In this document: positions 1 through 5,303 of the stretch, in pieces
Position numbering within the stretch: position 1 is the first letter of the stretch
How the letters are laid out: each line of letters starts with the position of its first letter
Assembly (NCBI GenBank): GCA_020697475.1
Contig: JAJFMO010000191.1
Coordinates: 1-6,932 of the forward strand
Direction of reading: 5' to 3'
From: Paenibacillaceae bacterium
GTDB lineage: Bacteria > Bacillota > Bacilli > Paenibacillales > NBRC-103111
DNA length: 6,932 nt
Program-made: the position numbers and the translations under genes
The notes under the pieces: generated by a model
Seen by the model: the letters and a program-made list of their open reading frames with translations, nothing else
Database searches by the model: none
Told to the model about the DNA's origin: nothing

Positions 1-303
1 GTAGACGAACGAATCGGCATCGTCTGCACATTCGGCACTCCGGGAACTCAAAGGGTGGAGAAGTTGAAAAAAGCCGTAGGATCGCTGCCCGTCTACGTCT
101 TCACCGACAACGACGCTCCTGGCAAAAAAATTCGCGGGATTTTGCGGGATGCGTTTCCCGATGCGGAGAATATATACACTCGTGCAGGTTACGCCGGGGT
201 GGAAGGAACACCGGAGGAGTATTTGATTCAACAGCTGGAGAAAGCGGGGTTGGACGAGCACATCTTGTACCCGCCTGGTCAGGAGATGAATTTCACCAAG
301 TAA
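1..303 (+). CDS. Toprim-domain protein, YusF-like (3' part)
   Basis: The reading frame is open from base 1 and ends at TAA 301-303, so the start lies outside the window and the visible part is 100 codons. It carries the second half of a Toprim fold: a hydrophobic strand followed by TDND-APG at visible residues 35-41 (bases 103-123), the metal-binding DxD-type motif shared by primases, topoisomerases and RNase M5-like enzymes. The conserved Toprim glutamate would be near the N-terminus, which is missing. The tail (IYT near residues 59-61, then a TPEEYL segment) resembles small stand-alone Toprim proteins of Bacillales such as B. subtilis YusF, roughly 130-150 residues, whose substrate is not known. 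A GTG at 55 could serve as a start only if the protein were truncated, because the frame upstream encodes a matching Toprim strand. It converges with the AEC permease and overlaps it by 25 bp. Family assignment is good; function is open. Confidence 0.8.
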   Translation, partial: VDERIGIVCTFGTPGTQRVEKLKKAVGSLPVYVFTDNDAPGKKIRGILRDAFPDAENIYTRAGYAGVEGTPEEYLIQQLEKAGLDEHILYPPGQEMNFTK

Positions 304-1202
304 ATCGTCATTGTAACGGTAAATATGCTGAATAGCGTCGAAGAGAATGCCGCTTGAGAAGCGAATTCCGGCTCGTTGTCGAATTCTACGGCGAGCAGCA
401 CACTGCTGAGCGACGTCGGCACCGCACAGGAGAGCACAAGCGCCTGCGCCATAATGCCGTGGATGCCCATCGCCCACACAACAGCAAAGCCGAGCAACGG
501 CGCGGCGCACAACCGCATGAAGTTGGCCCAGGCGACGTCGCCGAAGCGGATTTGCCACTTCATCCCGCCGAGCTGGGCGCCGAGCGTGACGAGCGCAATC
601 GCGATAAAGCCGCTGGCCGCGTAGTTGATCGGGGTATAGATCGGCGGCGGCACCGGCAAATCGAATCCTTTCATTAAGAAAGCAAGCGGGATAGCATAGA
701 TGGAAGGCAGCGAAAGAATCGTCTTCATCGTCTGACGGAACGTCATGCGGTGCGCGTTGACGCTATATACTCCGTATGTATTGGGGATGAGGTTTTGCAT
801 CATCATTATAATGATTTGGATGGACAAAGTGAACGCATCGCCGACGAACACAAGCTGGTTGAGCGGCACGCCATAGTTGGCGGAGTTATAGAACAATACG
901 CTGTTGCGAACAGCGCTTCGCATCCCCTCGCGATATTTCCTGATGCGAATCATCAATTCCGTTAACAATATCAACACCGCATAGAAGCAGGCGAAAAACA
1001 GCAGTACTTGCCCAATCACTGAGTAAGATAATGTCGTCTCATACAACAACTTGAACACGATACAAGGCGAGAATAAATAAAAGTTCAGTTTGGATAATGT
1101 TTTCATGTCCAAATGAAAAGACCGTCGGAGCACTATGCCGACGGTAATCATAATCGATAGCGGTACGATATTATTCAATAATATATAGAAGAAATACGAC
1201 AT
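279..1202 (-). CDS. AEC-family (auxin efflux carrier-like) permease
   Basis: This is a 307-residue, very hydrophobic protein with about ten predicted membrane segments, the usual size and topology of bacterial AEC (PF03547) transporters. Family hallmarks are visible. One is a helix with NSANYGVPL at residues 106-114, matching the conserved N-x-G-x-P region after the central loop. Another is ALVTLGAQLG at 203-212. A third is a C-terminal P-T-S-x-x-S segment near 262-267, leading into the small-residue helix that ends these proteins. AEC proteins move small organic anions or related compounds across the cytoplasmic membrane; the substrate cannot be read from the sequence. The ATG at 1200-1202 is preceded by a purine-rich, modest ribosome site (GGGGAACGGG). 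It is the last gene of the ctaB-sco cluster, 34 bp after sco, so co-transcription is likely. Its last 25 bp overlap the convergent Toprim gene, and no terminator is visible after it. Confidence 0.87.
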   Translation of the reverse strand: MSYFFYILLNNIVPLSIMITVGIVLRRSFHLDMKTLSKLNFYLFSPCIVFKLLYETTLSYSVIGQVLLFFACFYAVLILLTELMIRIRKYREGMRSAVRNSVLFYNSANYGVPLNQLVFVGDAFTLSIQIIIMMMQNLIPNTYGVYSVNAHRMTFRQTMKTILSLPSIYAIPLAFLMKGFDLPVPPPIYTPINYAASGFIAIALVTLGAQLGGMKWQIRFGDVAWANFMRLCAAPLLGFAVVWAMGIHGIMAQALVLSCAVPTSLSSVLLAVEFDNEPEFASQAAFSSTLFSIFTVTMTIYLVKFIS

Positions 1203-1236
1203 TTTCCCGTTCCCCGTTTACCTTGTTGTGTACTTA

Positions 1237-1842
1237 TTACTTACTTAACTGGACCAGGTCGTCGACCATCACTTTCGGGTCAATGCTACCGGCATCATAA
1301 TATTTGCGGATGTTGCTATTCTTGTCAACCAACACAATCAGGTTCGTATGCATGAAATTTCCATCTTTATCTTTGGCGATCGCGATGCCGAATTGCTTGG
1401 CCAAGTCGAACGTCGCTTTCTCATCCCCTCGCACAAAGTACCAATCGTCTTGATTTTTTACAAATTGGCTGGAAAACTTCTGCAACTGCTCGGGTGTATC
1501 GCGGTCCGGATCGAAGGTGATTGAGAAGAAGGCGGTCTTATTGCCCCATACCCCCTTGTCTATCAACCCTTCCTGCACACGAGACATCAAGTAAGTCGCC
1601 GGAATGCAGACGTCGGGACAATTTGAATAGAAGAAGAACACAATCCGAGCCTTCCCCTTCGAATCTTGCCAATTGACCGGCTTGCCGTCCATGTTGGTCA
1701 GGTTAAAAGTCGGAGCCTGCTGAATAATCTTATAATCGGTTTTCCCCCGCGACAATTGCTGCGATAACATGGCTGCCGCAATGACAATTAGAATCACCGC
1801 CGCAGCCAGCTTAAACCAATGCCGTTGCAAAAAATTCGCCAT
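1237..1842 (-). CDS. SCO1/SenC family copper chaperone for cytochrome oxidase
   Basis: This 201-residue protein is a membrane-anchored thioredoxin-fold Sco protein. Residues 10-28 form one N-terminal hydrophobic helix that should anchor it to the outer face of the membrane. The metal/redox motif is C-PDV-C at Cys75 and Cys79, and the third copper ligand is His165 in the context FMHTN. The segment TFDPDRDTPEQL (109-120) is the typical Sco sequence between them. All three copper ligands are therefore present. Family members deliver copper to, or reduce the cysteines of, the CuA site of cytochrome c oxidase subunit II. The ATG at 1840-1842 has a good AAGGGGAG site about 7 nt upstream. The gene starts 23 bp after ctaB, which supports a shared role in heme-copper oxidase assembly. 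One small deviation is isoleucine in place of the usual proline after the second cysteine. B. subtilis orthologs are called YpmQ/BsSco. Confidence 0.95.
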   Translation of the reverse strand: MANFLQRHWFKLAAAVILIVIAAAMLSQQLSRGKTDYKIIQQAPTFNLTNMDGKPVNWQDSKGKARIVFFFYSNCPDVCIPATYLMSRVQEGLIDKGVWGNKTAFFSITFDPDRDTPEQLQKFSSQFVKNQDDWYFVRGDEKATFDLAKQFGIAIAKDKDGNFMHTNLIVLVDKNSNIRKYYDAGSIDPKVMVDDLVQLSK

Positions 1843-1865
1843 TGCAGGCTCCCCTTCCCTCTCGA

Positions 1866-2807
1866 TTATTTCGGAACTGTGTCGAGGATCATCACCAGGA
1901 ACAAGATGGTCAAATAATTAATCGAGAACATAAAGTTCTTCTTCGCCCACAGCACATCGTCCTTCGCTCTAAACCCGGACAAGCACAGATACGCCCAATA
2001 CAGCCCCATCGCGGCGGCGACAAATAAATATATTTCTCCGACATAGCCGTAAATGTACATCAACAAGGAAGCCGGCACCAAAGGAATCACGTATCGCAGC
2101 ATGCTGACCTTGGTTACTTCGGCTCCGCGAACGACCGGCAACAACGGGAAGCCGGCGTTGCGGTATTCTTCGGTCCGGCGAATGCCGAGCGCCCAGAAGT
2201 GCGGCGGCTGCCAGAGAAACAGAATAAGAAACAAAATCCACGCCCCGGCGTCCAGCGTCTGCGACACGGCGCAGTAGCCGATGACCGGCGGCATCGAACC
2301 GGAAATTGCTCCGATCACGGTGCTCCATACCGACGTCCGTTTCAGCCAGACGGAATAAACCCATACATAGACAAACATACCGACGAGCCCGAGCAAGGCG
2401 CAGAGCGGATTGACCAGCAAATCAAGCACTGCGATACCGGCCAAACCCAGCACGATCCCGTACCACATCACGACACGCGGATCAACACGGCCGCTAGGCA
2501 ACGGTCGCTTCTGGGTGCGGGTCATCTTCGTATCCATATCGCGGTCGATATAGTTGTTCAGCACACAAGAAGAAGCCATAACGAGCGTCGTTCCGACAAT
2601 CATCCAAATCAACAGCATCCAGTCGACCTGCAGACCGGCTGCCACCCAAAATCCGCCGAAAGCGGCGATCAAATTGGAAAAAATAATTCCCGGCTTGGCC
2701 AGATAAACAAAGTCCCGCCATGATACTTGCTTGCTTTGAGCGACGGCATCCGGCGTTGCGGGATCCGCGGAATCGGCTGCCGCCGTATATGTGATCGATT
2801 TATCCAT
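1866..2807 (-). CDS. ctaB: Protoheme IX farnesyltransferase (heme O synthase)
   Basis: CtaB/CyoE transfers a farnesyl group from farnesyl diphosphate to the 2-vinyl group of heme B, giving heme O, the precursor of heme A in terminal oxidases. The 313-residue length is normal for this UbiA-superfamily membrane enzyme. The first aspartate-rich motif is NNYIDRDMD at 84-92 (Asp88 and Asp92), followed by TKM-RT-KRPLPSGR to residue 107, a signature of this family. The conserved WQPPHFWAL is at 199-207 and the YRNAGFPLLPV block at 215-225. The first 30 residues are a polar, Ala/Asp-rich cytoplasmic extension; hydrophobic helices begin near residue 41. The ATG at 2805-2807 is preceded by AGGAGG with about 8 nt spacing. 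It is the first gene of a leftward cluster with sco and an AEC permease, and a candidate sigma-A promoter lies 35-63 bp upstream. Confidence 0.97.
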   Translation of the reverse strand: MDKSITYTAAADSADPATPDAVAQSKQVSWRDFVYLAKPGIIFSNLIAAFGGFWVAAGLQVDWMLLIWMIVGTTLVMASSCVLNNYIDRDMDTKMTRTQKRPLPSGRVDPRVVMWYGIVLGLAGIAVLDLLVNPLCALLGLVGMFVYVWVYSVWLKRTSVWSTVIGAISGSMPPVIGYCAVSQTLDAGAWILFLILFLWQPPHFWALGIRRTEEYRNAGFPLLPVVRGAEVTKVSMLRYVIPLVPASLLMYIYGYVGEIYLFVAAAMGLYWAYLCLSGFRAKDDVLWAKKNFMFSINYLTILFLVMILDTVPK

Positions 2808-2841
2808 ATCTATTGCCTCCTGTCAGGCTCTTTCATCCAAT

Positions 2842-2870
2842 ACTATAGCAACCGCAGGGCGGTTTTACAA
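2842..2870 (-). promoter_or_regulatory. Candidate sigma-A promoter of the ctaB-sco cluster
   Basis: Read on the minus strand, TTGTAA (bases 2870-2865) and TATAGT (2847-2842) are separated by exactly 17 bp. The -35 box matches 4 of 6 consensus bases and the -10 box 5 of 6. The start of transcription would fall near 2835, about 28 nt before the ctaB ATG, leaving room for its ribosome site. An inverted repeat occupies most of the spacer (see separate entry). No experimental support is available from the sequence alone. Confidence 0.55.
2850..2864. repeat. Inverted repeat inside the ctaB promoter spacer
   Basis: AACCGC (2850-2855), a 3 nt loop AGG, then GCGGTT (2859-2864) form a perfect 6 bp inverted repeat. 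It lies between the -10 and -35 boxes of the proposed ctaB promoter, where a regulator site could act by blocking polymerase. It is short, so chance occurrence is quite possible. Confidence 0.35.
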
Positions 2871-2952
2871 CCGAAGCGGACAACAGTTCATAAATTTGTA
2901 GAATCCCGCGGCTTGTTCGGCATGGGCATTCGTCACCATGCGCCTATTTTCT

Positions 2953-2960
2953 CATACATT
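2953..2960 (+). promoter_or_regulatory. Sigma-E-like -10 element upstream of gerQ
   Basis: CATACATT matches the sigma-E -10 consensus CATACAnT at every specified base. A weak -35 match (TCACCAT, 2933-2939, about 4 of 7 positions of the kmATATT consensus) sits 13 bp upstream, the usual sigma-E spacing. Transcription would begin near 2967, about 27 nt before the gerQ ATG. GerQ is a mother-cell spore-coat protein in B. subtilis, so a sigma-E promoter is the expected kind. Overall confidence is limited by the poor -35. Confidence 0.5.
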
Positions 2961-2993
2961 ATAGGGATGACTTGATAAGGAGGAAATAAATCG

Positions 2994-3425
2994 ATGTATA
3001 CTTACTTTCCCTATCGCATGCCGTTGAACTATCCGCCGATGACCAACGGGTTCCCTACCGCTTCGAACTTCTTGCCGGGCGGATTTCCGGGTGCTCCTGG
3101 TATGGGCGTCCCAGTCAACAATCCGCCGGTGTCGGAAAGTCCGGGCCAGCTGCCGATCGAGCAATCGTTCGTCGAAAATATTCTTCGGCTCAACCGCGGC
3201 AAAGTCGGCACGTTCTACATGACGTACGAGAACAACAGCGAGTGGAACGCGAAAGTGTTCAGAGGGGTGATTGAGGCTGCAGGCCGCGATCACATCATCA
3301 TCAGCGACCCGCAAACCGGGATGCGCACTTTGCTGCTCATGGTCAATCTGGATTATGTCACATTCACCGAAGAATTGAATTACTCCCCTGCCTTCGGCAC
3401 CGCACCGAGTTTGACGGTAAGGTAA
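2994..3425 (+). CDS. gerQ: Spore coat protein GerQ
   Basis: This 143-residue protein has two parts. Residues 1-52 are rich in proline, glycine, asparagine and aromatic residues and look disordered. Residues 56-130 form the conserved GerQ core, with blocks such as ENILRLNRGK (61-70), WNAKVFRGVIEAAGRDHIII (84-103) and SDP-TG (104-109). In B. subtilis GerQ is a spore-coat protein made in the mother cell; it is needed for correct placement of the cortex-lytic enzyme CwlJ and is cross-linked by the transglutaminase Tgl. It is shorter here than the roughly 180-residue B. subtilis protein, mainly in the N-terminal region. The only lysines are K70 and K87, both in the core. The ATG is preceded by AAGGAGGA (2977-2984) with 9 nt spacing. 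A sigma-E-like -10 lies upstream and an intrinsic terminator downstream, so it is probably monocistronic. No cwlJ gene is adjacent within the window. Confidence 0.93.
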   Translation: MYTYFPYRMPLNYPPMTNGFPTASNFLPGGFPGAPGMGVPVNNPPVSESPGQLPIEQSFVENILRLNRGKVGTFYMTYENNSEWNAKVFRGVIEAAGRDHIIISDPQTGMRTLLLMVNLDYVTFTEELNYSPAFGTAPSLTVR

Positions 3426-3434
3426 AGAACCCCG

Positions 3435-3474
3435 CAAAGTGGAGCCTCCCTTCGGTGCCGATTCAGGCACTTTG
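3435..3474 (+). repeat. Inverted repeat in the gerQ 3' trailer
   Basis: CAAAGTG (3435-3441) and CACTTTG (3468-3474) are perfect 7 bp complements around a 26 nt loop. The 3' arm overlaps an alternative short hairpin, GTGCC/GGCAC (3455-3459 with 3466-3470). It begins 9 nt after the gerQ stop. The following AACTAAATTTT is not a clean T-tract, so it may be an upstream accessory hairpin or mRNA-stability element rather than the main terminator. Confidence 0.4.
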
Positions 3475-3485
3475 AACTAAATTTT

Positions 3486-3501
3486 GCCGTTTCGCGACGG
3501 C
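3486..3501 (+). repeat. Short hairpin between gerQ and its terminator
   Basis: GCCGT (3486-3490) pairs with ACGGC (3497-3501) around a TTCGCG loop, directly before the main terminator stem. The role is unknown; a 5 bp stem is weak on its own. Confidence 0.3.
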
Positions 3502-3506
3502 CACAC

Positions 3507-3548
3507 TCCCCCGATGACCTGTCAACAACAGGTTGCCGGGGGATTTTT
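3507..3548 (+). terminator. Rho-independent terminator after gerQ
   Basis: TCCCCCG (3507-3513) pairs with CGGGGGA (3537-3543). Inside it, ACCTGT (3517-3522) pairs with ACAGGT (3528-3533) around the loop CAACA. The stem is followed immediately by TTTTT (3544-3548). This is a strong bipartite GC-rich intrinsic terminator for rightward transcription, about 80 nt after the gerQ stop. Confidence 0.85.
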
Positions 3549-3615
3549 GTGTCTCGCTCCGCAACAAAAACTTTACATTTAAGGGGCAATCATGGATTTA
3601 TTTTATCGCAAAAGA

Positions 3616-3624
3616 TGATACACT
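3616..3624 (+). promoter_or_regulatory. Weak extended -10 candidate upstream of the yfhP-like gene
   Basis: TGATACACT has the TGn extension plus a -10 hexamer (TACACT) matching 4 of 6 consensus bases. No good -35 box is visible at the expected spacing, as may happen with extended -10 promoters. It lies after the gerQ terminator and about 60 nt before the start of the next gene, which otherwise has no clear promoter. It is a tentative call. Confidence 0.3.
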
Positions 3625-3673
3625 ATAGAAAGGAATGAACGGCATTCGCCTTATCCGGGCGGACGCCGCATTT

Positions 3674-3680
3674 AGGAGGA
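3674..3680 (+). promoter_or_regulatory. Ribosome binding site fixing the TTG start at 3687
   Basis: AGGAGGA sits 6 nt before the TTG at 3687-3689. No in-frame ATG lies close by, and the N-terminus that follows (MDTGTHLVIG) fits the family, so this site decides the start. Confidence 0.8.
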
Positions 3681-3686
3681 GAACCA

Positions 3687-4670
3687 TTGGATACAGGTAC
3701 ACATCTTGTGATCGGCTTAGGTCTTGCCGGTCTGGCCTACATCGATCCTGTCGTCGCAGCCGACTCAACCGTTTCAACCGCCGTCTTGATCGGCACAGTC
3801 TTGGGCTCGCAAGCACCCGATTCAGATGGAATCATGCGTTTGAAGGGCAACGCCGCTTATATCAAGAACCACCGGGGAGCCTCTCATTCGCTGCCCGCAA
3901 TCGGAATTTGGACGCTCTTGATCACCTCGCTTCTCTGCCTGTTCTTTCGAGATTTGCCGGTGTTGCACGTCGGAATGTGGGTATTGATCGCCGTTTGCGT
4001 ACACGTTTTTACCGATCTGTTCAACACATACGGTACGCAAGGAGGCAGGCCGTTCACTGACAAATGGATTTCCTGGAACATCATTCATATTTTCGACCCG
4101 ATTATTTTCTGCAGCCATCTGGTGGCGATTTTTCTGTGGTCCACCCATCTGGCTGAACCGGATTTCATCTTTCCGGCATTGTACATTTCGCTTGCAGGTT
4201 ATTATATTTGGCGTACGATAACCCATTATGTGCTGCAGTCGGGGTTGTACCGCAAAGATTTGTCCTACGAACGCGGGGAGAAATATATACTTATCCCGAC
4301 CGTCAACCTGTACGTCTGGAATATCGTGAAACGCAGGAACGACGGCACATTCATGCTTGGCGAGCTGCGCAATAACCATCTGAAGTGGATCGATCATGTC
4401 AGTTGCGATTGCCACCCGGCTGTGGAGGCTTCGAAGGCGCATCCGGACATCGCGGCGTTCTTGTATTATTCGTCATATGCCTGTGCGGAAATCAAGAATC
4501 ACCCATGGGGGTACGAAGTGCGCTGGGCCGATGTTCGCTACCGGCATCGCAGACAATATCCGTTCGTGGCGGTCGTCCTGATGGATCGTTCGTACGAACC
4601 GATGGATTCGTATGTCGGCTGGGTCAGCGAGTCGAGGCTGGAGAAGAAACTGCGGGCCGGTTCTTATTGA
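3687..4670 (+). CDS. YfhP-like membrane-bound metal-dependent hydrolase (YdjM/DUF457 type)
   Basis: This 327-residue protein starts at TTG 3687 behind a strong AGGAGGA. The N-terminal two thirds hold several hydrophobic helices, with polar motifs typical of the YdjM/DUF457 membrane-bound metal-dependent hydrolases: GTH at 4-6, APDSDGI at 43-49 (Asp45, Asp47), NHRG-SHS at 61-68 (His62, His67) and HVFTDLFNTYGT at 106-117 (His106, Asp110). These His/Asp residues are the likely metal ligands. Residues from about 190 onward are soluble, with a Cys/His cluster CDCH at 240-243 whose significance is unclear. Length and N-terminus agree with B. subtilis YfhP as I recall it; the substrate is unknown. 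It follows the gerQ terminator and converges with the SASP gene. Orthologs in Bacillus also sit near sporulation genes, but that is a loose association. Family call is good; ortholog naming is moderate. Confidence 0.8.
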   Translation: MDTGTHLVIGLGLAGLAYIDPVVAADSTVSTAVLIGTVLGSQAPDSDGIMRLKGNAAYIKNHRGASHSLPAIGIWTLLITSLLCLFFRDLPVLHVGMWVLIAVCVHVFTDLFNTYGTQGGRPFTDKWISWNIIHIFDPIIFCSHLVAIFLWSTHLAEPDFIFPALYISLAGYYIWRTITHYVLQSGLYRKDLSYERGEKYILIPTVNLYVWNIVKRRNDGTFMLGELRNNHLKWIDHVSCDCHPAVEASKAHPDIAAFLYYSSYACAEIKNHPWGYEVRWADVRYRHRRQYPFVAVVLMDRSYEPMDSYVGWVSESRLEKKLRAGSY

Positions 4671-4706
4671 ACATATTGAGCTTTAAGGAGTCTTTATATA
4701 AAAAGA

Positions 4707-4736
4707 TAAGGCTCAAGGAATTGTCCTTGAGCCTTA
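4707..4736 (-). terminator. Intrinsic terminator of the SASP gene
   Basis: TAAGGCTCAAGGA (4707-4719) and TCCTTGAGCCTTA (4724-4736) are perfect 13 bp complements around a 4 nt loop. Read leftward, the stem is followed by TCTTTTTATAT (4706 down to 4696), a usable U-tract. On the plus strand no T-tract follows, so it mainly terminates leftward transcription from the SASP gene, starting 28 nt after its stop codon. It may also give some protection against rightward read-through from the yfhP-like gene. Confidence 0.88.
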
Positions 4737-4764
4737 CGTATGTTCATGGATGGGTCAAGTTGCT

Positions 4765-4989
4765 TTAGCGGGCTTGTCCTGCGAGCGTTTGCTCTGCGAT
4801 TTGCACCAGACGGCGAGTGATGTGGCCTCCGATAGCGCCTGCATCGCGAGTAGCCATATTGCCCATATAACCGTCTTGCGGAATTTGGATGCCCAGCTCC
4901 TGAGCAACTTCGTATTTCAACTGATCCAAAGCTTGCCCTGCCTGAGGTACGACGAGTACATTGCTGCTGCGAGATTGTCCTTGTGCCAT
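4765..4989 (-). CDS. Alpha/beta-type small acid-soluble spore protein
   Basis: This 74-residue protein is an alpha/beta-type SASP, a forespore protein that saturates spore DNA, shifts it toward an A-like form, protects it from UV and heat, and feeds the outgrowing cell when degraded. The family signature is present: the KYEVAQELGI segment at residues 26-35, which holds the germination protease (GPR) cleavage region with cleavage expected after Glu27, and GYMGNMATRDAGAIGGHITR at 40-59 near the DNA-binding region. The start is taken at ATG 4989-4987, because AAAGGAG (5005-4999) lies 9 nt before it. An in-frame ATG at 5010 is upstream of that site and would add seven atypical residues. A sigma-G-type promoter lies upstream and a strong terminator downstream, so the gene is monocistronic. 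Which ssp paralog this is cannot be decided from the window. Confidence 0.96.
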   Translation of the reverse strand: MAQGQSRSSNVLVVPQAGQALDQLKYEVAQELGIQIPQDGYMGNMATRDAGAIGGHITRRLVQIAEQTLAGQAR

Positions 4990-4998
4990 AATAGAAAA

Positions 4999-5005
4999 CT
5001 CCTTT
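4999..5005 (-). promoter_or_regulatory. Ribosome binding site that sets the SASP start
   Basis: AAAGGAG on the minus strand lies 9 nt before ATG 4989. It falls between that codon and the upstream in-frame ATG at 5010, so the shorter 74-residue product is favoured. Confidence 0.88.
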
Positions 5006-5043
5006 CGCATCTCAAAGTTGTCTAAAGCAAAAGTTGTTGCTGC

Positions 5044-5057
5044 AAGCTTGCAAGCTT
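5044..5057. repeat. 14 bp perfect palindrome at the SASP transcription start
   Basis: AAGCTTGCAAGCTT is a perfect palindrome, embedded in a tandem pair of TGCAAGCT (5041-5048 and 5049-5056). Base 5057 is also the last base of the proposed -10 element, and the expected start near 5050 falls within the palindrome. It could be an operator or a hairpin at the mRNA 5' end. Confidence 0.5.
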
Positions 5058-5086
5058 ATTATGAGCACTTTGAAAATGAATATACA
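5057..5086 (-). promoter_or_regulatory. Candidate sigma-G promoter of the SASP gene
   Basis: On the minus strand, TGTATA (5086-5081) and CATAATA (5063-5057) are separated by 17 bp. The -10 fits the forespore pattern CATnnTA fully, and the -35 differs from TGAATA at one base. SASP genes are classic sigma-G targets, so motif and gene function agree. The leader would be about 60 nt. Confidence 0.75.
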
Positions 5087-5114
5087 TCCGAGTAAAAAAA
5101 AATGAGGTGTACTG

Positions 5115-5303
5115 ATGAATCGCCTGCTGGCACTCGTTTTTTCCCTGGCCGGAGTCGTCTTGTTGACAGCGATCGGCTTTGCTTTTTCCATAGGTTCGGG
5201 CTGGCTCGTCGTCTTATTTACGATAGCAGCGATCGGCTGGATCGGCTTGGGCTTTGTAGTCAAAGCCCGGTCGCAGCGTCGGCAAGACCGGTCGTCCCGA
5301 TAG
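5115..5303 (+). CDS. Small two-helix membrane protein, possibly YlaF/DUF5325
   Basis: This 62-residue protein has two hydrophobic segments, about residues 4-26 and 29-50, joined by a very short turn, and a basic tail (KARSQRRQDR, 50-59) that should lie in the cytoplasm. Size, layout and the G-F-V-x-K-A-R end resemble the small YlaF/DUF5325 proteins of Bacillales, of unknown function; this identification is from memory of the family and moderate. The ATG at 5115 follows GAGGTG (5104-5109) with 5 nt spacing, which supports translation, and an A9 run precedes it. It diverges from the SASP gene, whose promoter overlaps its upstream region, and converges on trpS with a 6 bp gap. A perfect 8 bp inverted repeat lies in its 3' part. 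No clear promoter of its own is visible. Confidence 0.72.
   Translation: MNRLLALVFSLAGVVLLTAIGFAFSIGSGWLVVLFTIAAIGWIGLGFVVKARSQRRQDRSSR
5249..5268. repeat. Perfect 8 bp hairpin in the 3' part of the small membrane protein gene
   Basis: GGGCTTTG (5249-5256), loop TAGT, CAAAGCCC (5261-5268). It lies within coding sequence, 42-61 nt beyond the trpS stop when read leftward. Neither strand has a T-tract after it, so it is not a typical intrinsic terminator. It could protect a trpS mRNA 3' end. Confidence 0.45.

Noticed and set aside
55..303. GTG at 55 as the true start of the Toprim protein
   Set aside because: The frame is open upstream to base 1 and encodes a matching strand (IGIVCTFGT) of the Toprim fold, so the gene continues beyond the window edge.
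2199..2723. Plus-strand open frame of 174 codons opposite ctaB
   Set aside because: It is antisense to an intact heme O synthase, rich in His/Arg/Gln, without domain signals.
3635..4060. Plus-strand open frame starting at ATG 3635, with a partial AAAGG before it
   Set aside because: It is out of frame with the yfhP-like gene and the product is a low-complexity Arg/Leu/Ser-rich shadow. The AGGAGGA site and family motifs support the frame that starts at 3687 instead.
3822..4442. Minus-strand open frame of 206 codons inside the yfhP-like gene
   Set aside because: It lies wholly within a well-supported gene on the other strand and shows no family motif.
4990..5010. Seven-residue N-terminal extension of the SASP from ATG 5010
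   Set aside because: The strong ribosome site AAAGGAG lies downstream of this ATG, inside the extension, and alpha/beta SASPs normally begin close to the MAQ-type start at 4989.
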